DNA of 64,000 nt, from assembly GCA_002633005.1 (NCBI GenBank), contig NMRA01000091.1, forward strand, positions 682,565 to 746,564, written 5' to 3'. The notes under the pieces are model-generated. The model was not told the origin of the DNA. It searched no databases and saw only the letters and a program-made list of their open reading frames with translations. Source of the DNA: Phoronis australis. Its lineage: Eukaryota; Phoronida; Phoronidae. The position numbers and the translations under genes are program-made. Below, piece after piece: positions 21,371 to 33,700 of this stretch (its first letter is position 1; each line of letters begins with the position of its first letter).

Positions 21371-23470
21371 AAACATGATCGCATAATCCCTTTTCAGGGT
21401 TTTAAATCAATTCATACAAGATTGGGCTGGAATCTGTTTAGCCCAAAAAGCTTTTAAATGCTATGTGGAGAATAATAAAACATCTGTACTAAACTGTGTT
21501 GAAAAAATGAACCCTTTTGACATTCCTTATCCACAAATTGTACCAATTTTCAAGCTGCTATATACCCAAACTCTTTTTAGAACTGTCATGTAAGAACATA
21601 AGATTGGTCTGGTACAAACAATGTTGTTTTTGGTCAAATTAGTAGCAAAAATCACAAGCACTCACATGAAGATTGGCATTGGATTTGGATACTAGTGTCT
21701 GATGTCAATCTTCATGAGTGTGCTCGTGATTGGACTCTTCATCTTGTACTGTTCTTTACTGAGATTACATGTGGTATATTGGCTTCGGTTGAACGGATAG
21801 TTTGTTATTGCTTAAGACCTGGTGCAATAACCATGGCTTTGAGCAATAGCGAAGTTTGAATTCTTCCAAGTCCACTAAGGAACAAGTTGAGACAGGGACA
21901 TATACAGGGCTTGGAATTTTCCTTGATTGTTTTTATTTCCTTTTATTTGATTTCCAGCTTCTTTTTTATCATCATTTTTTGGATTGATTCATGCAAAAAC
22001 ATTTATTTCAGTTTAATTTTACAACACAAAAATATTTTTATCACACAAGCCTATTTGTGAAATGATAGATCACCTGGAAAATTTTCCTCTTATTGTCATT
22101 TCAATTCCTGTATATAGTGGTAAGTTGTTCAGATCAAAATTTATTCTTTTTCACATAAGACGCATTTATAGCAACTTAAAGGGATTTAATTCGAAGGAAA
22201 TCTGGAAGCTAGAAGACACCATCTGATAAGCGCATTCTGAAATCAACAATTGTGCTTGTACTTTCCAAGATGTTCAACACACATTGTTAGGTATAGGGAT
22301 AGGGTTCAATCCACCATCCTTGGGCTTTCAGAGTACCCTCCTAAAACCATTCCAAGGGGGTACTCCCACAGGTTTATACAAGACACGACACTCAACTGGG
22401 TGATTTTTCTCAAACAATTTCTCTTCAAAATGGTGCTTAAAAAATCCCTACCGAACCAAACTTTTTTCCCATGAATACAACGGGTTTCACTCTGGAAGTT
22501 AAAAACACTGCAAATGGTACTTTTTCCTACTGCAAAAGGGGTTAATACGATACCTGTCTTTTTAAAACCTTGGACGCCAGACTCATTTTTGACAACAGGA
22601 ATCTCTGAGCCGAATTCTTCAAGCTTAATGAGTGAAAAAAACAGCTGTCCAAGAATTATTGCGAAAGGATTCATTTGTTAGCATTAGCTCTGATAAAAAG
22701 ATTGTGCATTTGAAACATTAGGCCACACTTTTATTGAAGTCTAAACCTCGGACCACAAACATAATGTTTTTTAGCCACCGTCTAAATGAGTGGAGATTCT
22801 TCTAGTACTCGATTATGTAGAAAACTAAAGGTTAGGGCCCATTTGGAACACCTCTCGTGTATTTTCGTAGCTACAAATTTACCCTCGGAACATTTGGAGC
22901 ACCTCGGCTATTTTCCTATTTTAATTTACAAATTTTTCTTAGAAACACTTCAGGTATTTTCGTAGCCTCAAATCTCCTCTCGGAGATGAACGTTATCCAA
23001 AATATGGCAAGTCACGTGATTTTCAATCTTGACAATAATAGGCAAACTGAAGTCCGCACACATGCAGAGAGCATTCACCTATTAGGTGAAATTTGAGGTT
23101 ACAAAAACACACGAGGTGTTCTGGATGCCCTTGGAAGTTAATGTTTTCAGTGCATGCTCGAACTTTATGGCCAATCATTCTCCACTAAGTTTGATAATCA
23201 CGCAAGTTAAATTCACCTTCAATGAGAAAGTTGAGGCTCCCAATATACCCAAGGTGATCTGAATGGTTGTGTGGGGTCCCACATCAAAAAGGGAAATGGG
23301 GAAGAAAAAAATAGTATCAACGATGTGAGGGGTGTAGCTTGAGAATCGTGGCTACCTGGAGGGTCGAAAATTGTGGTGTTCTAGGGTATGAATACTGTGT
23401 AGGCTGTGAAGTGGTGGAAATTGGGTGCCGGCAGTGTCTACTGTAACACTGTACATAGATGGATAGGGGA
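21371..23470. other. Unassigned AT-rich stretch
   Basis: The longest frame is 122 codons on the minus strand (22674-22306) without a recognised domain. No RNA gene is seen. Confidence 0.35.
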
Positions 23471-23477
23471 AGGGGGG

Positions 23478-23481
23478 NNNN
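23478..23481. other. Assembly gap (4 n) in a G-rich run
   Basis: Four ambiguous bases interrupt gggggg...gggg. Translations across this point are unreliable. Confidence 0.95.
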
Positions 23482-23636
23482 GGGGTGGCGGCAAGGGGGC
23501 CATGGCCCTGCCTAAAATTCTCCCACATTCCATTTGGCAGCTTGGTGGTGCAACTGTTTGACGGGAAAAATACTCTGCCCTTGCCCCTACCACCTATCTC
23601 AAAATCCTGGATCATCCCCTCCTGTAAGATCTTACA

Positions 23637-24373
23637 GCAGGGGAGGATCCAGGATTTCGGGACGTTTTCAATTCATAAAAAGCGTTCAAACAATGAAACT
23701 GAAAAAATGCCAAGTGAAAAGAGTGAAGCCAATGTTAATTCAGGTTTATTTTCCTAGTAAGGAATCGATAATTACATGATTTTACTACAGTTTATTGGTA
23801 ATATCACAACATATAAACAGCCACCTCACCAGAGAGTTCCCCCCGACCGCAAACGCGACCCAGTCGCAAAATAACTTTTACTCTCGCGACACCTAGCGAC
23901 CTGATAACGTAATACCGGATGTTAGCATGCGCAGAGCAAACTTCCTGGTTAAAAATTGCCAGCTGACAGCCAATGAAAACCATCGTTCTAGTGCCCTGTA
24001 CCTGGGCCTTCACAAGCAATCCGTGACGTCAGCTTGTGAGGCCCGGGAACCAGGTTAAGTGGAGCAGACAACGAAAACGGAGTCGTAGTGCGCAGCGCCA
24101 CTGCCGGTCGCCTGGGATATCGCGGGAGAGCCTATACTTAGCCATAGTTCCGTTGCGAATGCGCCGTGTTCCGAATTTGACACTTGAAATTGGGGTTTGA
24201 GCCCCCCCTCCCCAAACACTAAAACTGCACACATTTAAATCTTTTTTCATCCGTATAATTTTGATTACTGGGGTTAATTAATAAACTCACCATTTTCCTA
24301 CGCTCTTACTGTTTTATTTTTTTGCGGCAGCCAAGGGGGGGGGCGCCCCCCCTAAATCCGCCTATGGCGCATA
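23637..24373. mobile_element. hAT-like non-autonomous element carrying a CpG-rich insert
   Basis: The left end reads caggggaggatccaggattt. The right end, reverse complemented, reads ccataggcggatttaggggggg. The shared core is CAnnGGnGGATnnAGG, the same terminus type as at 18931. No 8-bp target duplication is visible at the borders I chose. The interior is unusually rich in CpG and in promoter-like motifs. No transposase is present. Confidence 0.45.
23925..24031. promoter_or_regulatory. CpG-rich promoter-like cluster (NRF1-like, CCAAT, CRE)
   Basis: Within about 110 bases there is an NRF1-like gcatgcgcag (23925-23934), a CCAAT box (23970-23974) and a perfect CRE palindrome TGACGTCA (24024-24031). 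Several CpGs and TCTCGCGA-like words flank them. This combination marks broad promoters in animals. No transcript start or coding exon could be linked to it. Confidence 0.4.
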
Positions 24374-25254
24374 TAGAAATGAAGTTAACAAATAATTTGT
24401 GAAGAAGTAATCCTTTATTAGACTAAGTACAGAATAGAAAGTTTACGAAATTACATACGAGACAAAACTGACAACAAAACCATTGCCACAGCCAGGATAG
24501 CACCAAGGGACCTACATTCACGACGCTGGCATTGACTTTGAATGACGGTGGTCGTCAAATCTAAAGAAGTATATAAATTGAACCGCTTTTTAAGTTACGT
24601 TTAGTAAAAACACAGATCCCGAATACCTTGTTCTGTTTAATTACTGGTTCCCTGGTAAGTATTTGCACAGTCTATATCTGTAATTGGTATTTGCTCAATA
24701 CTTCTCCATGACAACCAGGAATCTGTATATTTACTTAAATATTAAATCCAAAAATGGTATGTTTCCCTTTTACAAATCGACAGATAAAAGTGTACGTGCG
24801 TTGAAGGGGGTACATTGTATCACTATGGAAAAATCTCAAGGTTCTTTCCAACCAGCAAAAGACAGATGACGGTATTTTTTGAATTTGACAATCATATTTG
24901 ATTAATTATCCCCCGCCACGTAGAGACAATTTTGTCCGTGTTGTTGTTAGCCTGGCGATGACAGTGAGCACGACAATATCAAAACAAACCCAGACATCAA
25001 AGAACTGAACGATATTGCACTTTCCGCAACGTTGTTTAGTCAGTTAATTGCTGATATCAACACCATTATCTTCCAAAACAGTATTCTACGTCCTGTGAAT
25101 AATTTGAAGAATAGGTACACATTACTGTCAATATTTCCCGCAGCATTATTGATTCTACAATGTCGTTTCGCTGATTACGTGTCATTTACAGAAGGCAACA
25201 TTATCTACATGTACCATAGCGAATGAGACTAGAAACCATCTTGTCCAAGCTCAC
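24374..25254. other. Unassigned stretch downstream of the type II protein exon
   Basis: If the minus-strand exon at 25255 is real, this is the start of its intron. I could not identify the next exon, which must begin in phase 2. Confidence 0.35.
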
Positions 25255-25793
25255 TTCCCGTCTACAGCATCGACAAGATCACCAATAAAACACCGCGAAC
25301 AGTTACCATTCTCAAAGGAATTTCGTTGGCACTGGCCAGTAGCCACAGATTCACTGAAGTCATGAGCATTAGAATTGGGTAATAAAGGATTATTCACACA
25401 AGGGATTTTGTCGCACGTTACTGGTGGTTGGTTTTCGTCCGGCACTTCCGGCTCACGTTTCGCGTTAACAGCTGGACTCGATGCCTCATGTCCATCAAAG
25501 TACACCTGATTCATTGGAATAAAATGTTCGCTCTTCGAACGCAGGTATAATTTCCATGTACCGTTGGAATTTTTACGTCCCACTGCTGAAGTTTGCTGTA
25601 AATATTTTACTAAAGACGCTCTAGACACGCGGTTGGGTCCAACAAACGAAGCGCTTTGTCTGCCGCGGACGGAATTGGAACTTCTAAACGAAGAGCGGAG
25701 CAACGTACTTATACGTCTCAGAGGATTTGGAGATTCTTCTCGAAGTGTATCTGTAATGAATAAGCAATAACTCGTGATAAACACGACACACAT
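25255..25793 (-). CDS. First coding exon of a type II membrane protein, Golgi-enzyme-like (partial)
   Basis: From ATG at 25793 the frame encodes MCVVFITSYCLFITDTLREE, a short hydrophobic anchor, then a luminal stem. The stem is basic and serine-rich at first (LLRSSFRSSNSVRGRQSASF). It is later proline/acid-rich, with sequons NGT and NCS and five cysteines in the last third. The exon ends GGGAA before the donor GTGAGC at 25254, phase 2, after 179 codons. This layout (tiny tail, signal anchor, long variable stem, first exon without the catalytic core) suits Golgi glycosyltransferases or sulfotransferases, but no catalytic motif is present and I cannot name a family. The frame stays open upstream to 25901 (RRALVILLQLKLL), so an upstream exon could lengthen the anchor. 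A pyrimidine-rich acceptor (gattttgcttcag) 10 bases before the ATG suggests a spliced 5' UTR instead. Confidence 0.5.
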
Positions 25794-25901
25794 TAACAAC
25801 TTCAACTGAAGCAAAATCACTAGGGCACGCCGGACGTAGACATCAACAGAACTGCAAGCATTGTGATAAGGGGTGACTTCAGCGCGAACAAAACCTGCCA
25901 C

Positions 25902-27060
25902 GGTATCGCCTTAAGAGACTGGTTGAGACCAGTGTTACAACGGTAAATGACCTGGGTGATGTTACCGGAAGGCGTCTTTAAAACATTTAACGTCATGTAC
26001 GCACGAGCTCTACACATTTGGTAATCATTTAGAAAGCGTTGTCAATAAAATATCTGTCAGAAAAGTGGTTTGTACATATTTACAATTAACCACAGATCAT
26101 CATAGAACAAGTACGGTGTCGGCTGGACCAGTTTAAAAGTCATTATTGGTCCAAGTTGAGGAGTGGTGTGCAACTGAACGTTTCGCACCTTTTAAGACCG
26201 AAGCATAGGCCAAGATCCGAATCAAACACATAGAAAGCAATGCTGCCACATCTGATGTTTGTGCCTGCAACTGCTTGGATTTAACCCTGTGTTTTTTGAA
26301 ATTATCGTGAACATTTCACATTCCCCACAAACGTTAGCTCGAAAATAGTTGTTGAATATTATTTTGCTCATGCCTAGAAATTCAACACCCGTGAACAACA
26401 CAGCCTCTCATAATATTCACTGTACCTCTCGGGCTCACCAGCTCTTGACAGTTCGCGGTTTTCGATTACACCAGCTCAAACTAATGTTCACAAACTGAAA
26501 CAGTTTGGGCAAAATGGATGAACGATTTTATAACCTTAAGTTAGTACTGGAACCTATAATGAGCAGTGTCGAATTGGCTTATCAATACAGACGTGAACAG
26601 TTTACTGGGCAAAGGAACCATAATGGCTGGGCTATTGATATTTTAACTGCTACGAGAAAGACAGAAAGAATATCAGACGTTGGCTAGTAGCAGATTTAGG
26701 AATGAAAATTGAGTTACGAAGCGTCGGTTTTGCGAAACGGAAGATATAACTGTGCATTGTGCATTATATACTGAACCTCCAAATATCACGTGCCGATGAT
26801 ATCAAAATACTATTTATATTTGAGGGGCCCAGTTTGCCCGAAAGTCTTGAAGCAGTCGTTGACTAACTTGTAAAACATTTGAATATAATTTTCGAGTGCA
26901 AGATTATTTACTTTGAAAAACTTTGATTTTGCGTTATTTTTTATTTTTTGTTTGCATTTAATAATAGCACGCGACATCAAATTCCATACACCATAAAAAA
27001 CAACAAAACGCAAGTGTAGACAGAAGGTGAGACTAAAGAGACATCGTTTTTGCAGCAGTG
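25902..27060. other. Unassigned stretch upstream of the type II protein exon
   Basis: A 57-codon frame from ATG at 26514 (start MDERFYNLKL) has a good start context but no known relative. Otherwise nothing is recognised. The promoter of the minus-strand gene could lie here, but I see no clear core element. Confidence 0.3.
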
Positions 27061-27068
27061 GAATTTGG

Positions 27069-27180
27069 CTACCGCACCGGTAGTGGGTGCGATTCTACGC
27101 TAATGCTAATTTCTTTAAAATTTGTTTTCTCGCCGAGATATCCCTTTAATTCAAATTCAATTTGAATTTATTAAAGAAGT
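27069..27180 (+). mobile_element. SINE-like fragment, copy 1
   Basis: A degenerate tRNA-like promoter segment (gggtgcgattctacgc) is followed by ttttctcgccgagatatccc and tttaattcaaa. The latter resembles ttttctcgcccacaatgtcc and ttttaaatta at 27951-27980. The shared order suggests two partial copies of one SINE family. Confidence 0.35.
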
Positions 27181-27867
27181 AACTTCTTGCCTTGGACGCA
27201 GGCGTTCGCATTTCCCTAGTGGTGAACAAATAAACTCACGCGCCTGTGGTCTTGTGATGTTCACATTCCCAAAACTTATTTCACAATCCTGTTCAACGTA
27301 ACATAATCGTCATCTAGCTAATGCAGCGGGGTAATCGTAATTTTAAAATTTTGACGCGCTTTTGAGAAAGTCAAATTGCGCAGGCATTCTGATGTGACGC
27401 TGTTTGAGCTAAAACCAAAGTCGGCGACACCGTAATTATTTTCTCATTTAAGAGACAACGACAATAAGGATCAAAATAAAATATGAAAGAAAAAAATTAA
27501 TGGTGCAACTTTTTGCCGTGTAGAAGCCAAAATTTTTATATTTGAGGTACTCAAAATATAGAAAAAAAACGCTTAGTTGCGCTAATCTAAGGAAATTAGT
27601 AAGCCGAGAGATATAGATAAAGACTTCAAAGGAACTTATTGATATTACAGCTGAAAATGCCCCTTTGGAATTATCGTTGGCCTGAGACAGAATTTTTGGA
27701 GTTGTTAGCTTTGACCAAAGTGTAAAACAACACAATCCTTTCTGCTTTGTCTGATTTCATAACAAATTTCCAATTCTCGCCGTTGTCTGCTACACATTCG
27801 ATGAAATAAAAGACGGTGATTTTTTTCAGTCAAATACCCTTAAATCATAGTAATACGAGTAGGATTT
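27181..27867. other. Unassigned stretch
   Basis: No gene is recognised. It lies between the two SINE-like fragments. Confidence 0.35.
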
Positions 27868-27990
27868 AGCCCCGACAGCAGAGCGGTTGACTGCGGCCGC
27901 GGGAGATCCAGATTCCACTCCGCGCTGAGGCTGACCCTGAATTTACTTTTCTCGCCCACAATGTCCTTTTAAATTATAAGACTGAGTTTG
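27868..27990 (+). mobile_element. SINE-like fragment with tRNA-like A and B boxes, copy 2
   Basis: The A-box-like cagcagagcggt (27877-27888) and B-box-like gattccactcc (27911-27921, 9 of 11 to GGTTCRANNCC) are spaced like a pol III internal promoter. A non-tRNA tail is shared with copy 1. It does not fold as a functional tRNA. Confidence 0.45.
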
Positions 27991-29685
27991 CTCAGCGAAA
28001 TTAATCCATTTTTCAATCCCAGTTTAATTACAAGTGACATTTCAGTAACCCACGTAAATTGAACATTTTGGGGGAGGTGCCTTTGCTGCTGTAACGGATA
28101 ATTCAGTAATCCCCACATTTTTGCAGAGTTGAAGTCCGCAAAGTCTAAAATTCAAATAAGTAAATTTAAAACATCAACAATAAATTTAAGCTGTGTTGAA
28201 CTCCCTCAAACAATGTTGCGCCAAACCGAAATTATACGTATATCCAACAAGCTAATTTGAAGTCGTTAGAAACAGTGTTAGCATAATTTCCCAAAAATGT
28301 CAATGAATTCCGGTCTAACCAACTCAACTCGACGTAAAATTATTTCATTCCGATCACACGCCTCTGAATTAGCATTATCTCAATTGAACCAAATATGGAT
28401 GTAAGTGTCGTGCAATATTTCCCAAATATTCGCTCAAACTGAAGTGCTCTCTGAATCTTGTGTCACGTAATTGAGCAAGTCTGCTTCAACGGTCAGTATA
28501 ATATTCTTAATGATGATCTCATTTCAAGACCTGAGCTCACCCTTTCGCTTCAATTTCAGCCCGAGTCTCGTGTTTTTGTGCAATATACACAAAGGCACGT
28601 GACCAAAGATAATCATTTTGTTCGTCTCAGGTGGATTTTCTTTTATGAAATTAAAGTGATCAATTAAAAATGGCTAACCAATGATTCGATTTTCAAAAAA
28701 TATAGAAGGTTAACGAATTGATAGGTTTTAAGGTCACGTGACATTACTCACGTACGCGAGAGCCGCATTTCTAACATAATACTTATTATTCTGTCCGTGC
28801 GATTACCAGACCAAGCGTTTTACTATCACCCAATAATTGTTTAGTGTTGGTAGCCGAATGCCTCATGTAGAGATTAATCAACTATTTCCCCATAGACTTC
28901 GTTTCGTAGAAGGTGCTAGATCGAAACTGCACACCAGTAACGTTATGTGAAATGTTAACCATGAATGTACATACAGAATTGTAGCATCGTGATGCACCGT
29001 CCCTGTTCATCGGGCACCAAGCCAAGTGCTCCTGCAAATTACAAGATTAGCAATACAACAGAAGTACAAAAGCAAGCAGGGTGAGAGCACACGAAGCAGC
29101 GAAAGATTAACTAAAACACATCAGAATTAACAGACTTTTTCACGCAGTTTTATAGAGAAAACGTCGAGGGAAATGAGAGAGCAGTTCGCAAGGAGGTCGT
29201 ATATGTTTTTATAAATGGTTTTAAACATCAAATGCCCAAACAGGTCTCGTCAGGTCAGTACGAAAAAATCTAAACCGCTTAGAAATATAGAGGATGTTGT
29301 TTTGAATGGGGAGAGATTTCTCTAAATTATCAATAAAGAGAAAATGCTCACAAATACATTTATGACAACGGGAATGACAATTGACAAACGATAATTACCA
29401 GAATTTACTTACTCAACTTATTGGAGTATTATGCCAAAATATGCCCTACAAAAAAGCAACAGTGGCCACGGCTGCTAAAGCAGGAGAATTTCGATCCAAG
29501 CCGGTGCCAAAAAGCTAAAATAAAATAGTGGACTAAACCTAAATAACCAATGGGACGGAATGACTGCGGTATTTCTTCCTCTGTTTTTGAATTAATGAAC
29601 CACCGTGTAGTGGATTTCTGTCCATCAAATCTGAATTGGAGTCAATCGGAAGTCACGACAATCGTGCTCTCATTATTCTAGAGAG
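27991..29685. other. Unassigned stretch
   Basis: Only short frames without motifs. No RNA gene is recognised. Confidence 0.35.
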
Positions 29686-29690
29686 CGCCA

Positions 29691-29706
29691 ACATGGCGGC
29701 CATATT
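29691..29706. promoter_or_regulatory. YY1-like motif in a palindromic context
   Basis: The sequence ccaacatggcggccat contains AACATGGCGGC, close to the YY1 site AAnATGGCGGC often found near transcription starts. It lies about 420 bases before the signal-peptide-like exon on the plus strand. The link is suggestive only. Confidence 0.25.
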
Positions 29707-30115
29707 GAATCTAATCCCACCGCGACAACCGGTCTGATATGAAGCAATAACGATACGTCAGCTCCTCTCAAGGGTAGACACCATTTCTAATCTAAGTAAG
29801 ATATAAAATACAATCGATTTCATAATGAGTGGCATAAGTCAAAAGTTGTTTTTGACAGAATGTATAAGTTTTTGTCCTTTAAAATGGTTGTCACGGCAAC
29901 ATTTCTTAAAATATCAACTCCATGGGCTGATAAGAAATTATATTTTAAATTTGACAAATGCAACTGGAAGTGATCCCCATCTTGAATATGCTCGTCACAA
30001 CCCTGTATCCGCGGATACCAAATTAGGTTGGCTATATACAGACAAAATAGTGGTAAGAATGATAATTGCAAGAATTCGGACTCAAATCACCCATGATCAC
30101 GTGAAATCATTTGCA

Positions 30116-30159
30116 ATGAAAACGATAAAATACCGTTTATTCGTTTTGGTTTTGATAAT
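30116..30159 (+). CDS. Candidate first coding exon encoding a signal peptide
   Basis: ATG opens MKTIKYRLFVLVLI, a lysine-bearing start followed by a hydrophobic core. It is cut after 44 bases by a consensus donor (AAT|GTAAGTTT), leaving phase 2. That is the usual layout of a signal-peptide exon. An in-frame upstream ATG at 29825 would lengthen the exon to about 112 codons without any recognised domain. No downstream partner exon was identified. Confidence 0.3.
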
Positions 30160-30304
30160 GTAAGTTTACGGTCACAACGAATTATCACTTTTAATATCAC
30201 GCATTCGAAATTATTCAGTTTGGTGTTTCATTATTTCCACGTCGGTCTTTTCAGAAAACGACCATTTGCTGACTGGCTGCTTTCGATTAACTTCGCCAGT
30301 TCAA

Positions 30305-30714
30305 CCTGGGCCCGGTCTCTAATCTTTGTACTCGAAACGAACTCGAAACTATTTTTGGCAATTTCTCTGCCTCCTTTTGTGCAAACTTAAGATAATTGGT
30401 TATCAGACTGTGCTCGAATACATTATAATTTATGCATAGGAGTTTCTAGTTCAAGTTTGCCCTTGAAGATCCTTATATTCGTGCTACAAACTCGAGTAAA
30501 AACTCGAAATTTCGAGTTCAAACTCGAACTTATTGCTTTAATATTGGGTTTACAAACTGTGAACTAAGGGCAATAAATTATCTAAGTAAGTTATTGTGTA
30601 CTAGAGCATAGAGTAATAGACACTTATCTTGATTTCGTCCAAAAGTAGAGTAGAAAATGCCAAACCTAATTTCGAGTTCCATTTCGAGTAAAAAGATTGG
30701 AGACCGGGCCCTGG
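30305..30714. mobile_element. MITE with 25-30 bp inverted ends and TCAA target duplication
   Basis: The left end cctgggcccggtctctaatc and the right end (reverse complement ccagggcccggtctccaatc) match with few differences, and the match continues into tttnTACTCGAAA. The element is 410 bp and rich in actcga/tcgagt words. TCAA flanks it on both sides (30301-30304 and 30715-30718), supporting a real insertion with a 4-bp target duplication. No coding potential. Confidence 0.8.
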
Positions 30715-30718
30715 TCAA

Positions 30719-33700
30719 CTAGCTAAGACGTCTGGCTGGTTTGTAAGCTGGAAGTCGTCAAGAACGATCAGATGCCTTAGCGGGTGGCCCTCGCTGGTTC
30801 CCTGCGTCCCGCTAGGTGGGGCAGTAGCCGCGCCAGCATGCAGGTATCACTTAATTTTCCTCGGTAAATTTTTTACTCCGGCGTTTCTGATTGGCTGGTC
30901 GAATTTTCAACAGGCAGCGCTTTACGCAAACAAACTGGCACGACTGATGGACTGAAGTGTAAATGTGGTCTGTAGTACAGACAAATCGGTGCTTAAAATT
31001 TATGTTCAGGAAATGTGAAGCCTAGAAATTGTGATTATGACTTTTCGGAATGCATCTTTCTACTGTCGATGACCTTTGTTTACGATAGTGTCCTGTACTC
31101 ATACAGTATGAATAACACATCGGTTAAATCGGCCAGATATGTGTTTATTGTACGTATATGTGCTTCCAGCACGCAACTATTAAACATGACTGCATAAACG
31201 AAATAGATGCTGCGACGCCACTTGCATGACAAGGCTAAAAATCGTTCACAGTCCGCTATTTTTTAACGGTGTTGTAAAGCTAACCAATGACTGCCGAGAT
31301 TACATCGACCAATGCTAAAGCGCGTGCCACTGCGTGATGCCTGCGTAATGGCTGCAGGGAACCAGCGAGCGGACTGACCCAGCGGAACCTACGAAATCAA
31401 TCAAGTGCAAACAATGTGATGGCACTGTGAGTGTTATTGATGAAACGCCTTCATCATGGAACAAATGCACACGCAAACGCTTAGCAATTATAATCCGCCG
31501 CACAACAGGTCAAAATACTGTGAGCACTACTGAATTCATGTTTATGATGTTGTGGACCTCCATCAACGACGCAGTTCTAATGTATGGCAATCCGTCGATA
31601 ACGGTCAGTGCATTGGAAAACGTCACATCTCGTAATTCTGTTGACTACAACTTTACCAATTAAATAAGTGCAGGTAGAAAGTTTTATTGATTTATTATCA
31701 ATTTTGTTTAAAGGCGAAAATTTTGAACAATAAATATTTGTACATCACGTGCACTTTGCGTTGTTCTACGCATACACTAATGGTGCCAGAATCAACATTC
31801 ACGCGCACGAAATGCGCGCAGACTACTTTTCTGTTTTTGAGTGCACACTGCGTCCGTCTTAAGCACATTGTGCGTTCTCACTCTTAGTTACTCGTCGATG
31901 ACGAATAGATTTATCATGCTATATGACAACCCATTTAGGCGCCAACATCTCAAGCGATCACTACATAACATGCACAAGCCAAAGCTATTTTGCATCTTGT
32001 CTCGCAGCCACCTATAACATTAGACTGGTGAACATTTGGTAAGATTTCCCATACTAAGCAAACATCTGAGTTGTATTTGTATTTCAACGCGCAATTGAAA
32101 TCATTGACTTGCAAAGGAATAGGTTTTTGTGTCAGAAAAATTGCAGAAAATGTGAGAAACGAGATAATTTGAAAAGTTGAAATACGCATACAAATTAAAT
32201 CATATCTTTAGTATGATAAAAATCTGACCAATGATAGTGGCTGGATGCGAGACAATTTGTGCAACATACAAGGGTCACAATGTATGTGACTGGTGTAGGG
32301 CGCCATCTGGAGAAACTATCGAAAGTGAATCAAAAAGCGATCGATGCATTTACTTCCCCGGTTTGCCACGTACGTTTCTTTCCGGCTTTTGCAAGTACGT
32401 TCCAAATGCAAGAGATCTGCTTTCTTAGCACAACGTCGTTGCCTCTCATTTATGGTGAAACTCAGACAATAAAAGCTATCAACGAAGCTAACGATGGTGG
32501 TACCGCGCGATAGAACACAATCTGCTTCTGGTAACGTGCACGCTAACGACAAATTTGATTGGATAATATTGAGATGGCTGATTTTAGCACAGTAGGACCC
32601 TTGCAATTGAACAGTGCATTTCTATTAGAGAACCATATTTACTTGTGTCCGTCCATTACTCATACGAAAATAGTTACGGGTAGAAAAAAACAATGGTCTC
32701 CTCACAAACAACATGGTTTGAGCAAGTCGTGTTGGGGTCACGAATGCCATCGTTCGAGAGATGTCTCAGAGGGTTTCCCCTTTTAGCAGTTCACTGTTGC
32801 ACTAAAATGCATTCTCAGCGTGGTTATAATTTAAATAGTCATATTGGAAAAGAAGAAAGAACGTGGGATCGCTTCATTAAGTGAAACGGGGACTCAATTT
32901 AAATCCGAAAAACATTCCGATTTTAATACATGAGTTTGAACTTATCAATTCGCTACCGATAGAGTGCGCTCTTCACACGTTACCAGCGGGAGATTCTTCT
33001 GTCGCGTGTGCCAGCGAATAATCACGAATGGGGATTGAAAGAGGTTAGGAAGAACTTAAGGCTAAATAACAAAAAGGGAAAATGCGTGCACCACGCGAAG
33101 TGTACCGTGAGCTGACCTCAAACACGTGCATGTGGCGTGACATGTGCCGCCCGTACAGCCATGGGCGAATTAGGATTAAAGACAGCGACTGAAGCCCAAA
33201 CACGCATCCTGCGACGCAAAGGCGGCGAGTTCTCATTACGACCTGGTAAAGGAAGCGATGCATGGCAAAATTACACAACACCAAAATAGTTAAAACCAGC
33301 AAAACCACAATCATTCATCTTAGTGCGAGAGGTGTTCAACGCGGTGAACACGGACCTAGTAGGCTCTTGCTTGAAACAGTTAGAAGCTCAACAGCGAAAT
33401 GAAAGTCGGACTATTCGGTTAATTGCAAAAACAACTGGCAGCACCAGCGGACCGATGAAATTCAAATTCTATGGCCACATTTCTTTCTGTCAGTGTGGTT
33501 TTTACATTTTATAATGATTATAGCCACGTTGTGATGTGATGTGTCAATGTCGAATTACTTCTCGAATTCAGTTTTGTAAAATACGGGCAGCTTTATTGAA
33601 AAGTGGCAACATCCGTCAATAATTAGGCATCCTGTAAGGTTTGAAGAACACCTGCTTTGCTCAACAACGTGACTTGTAAACATATTAAGGTACTCACAGA

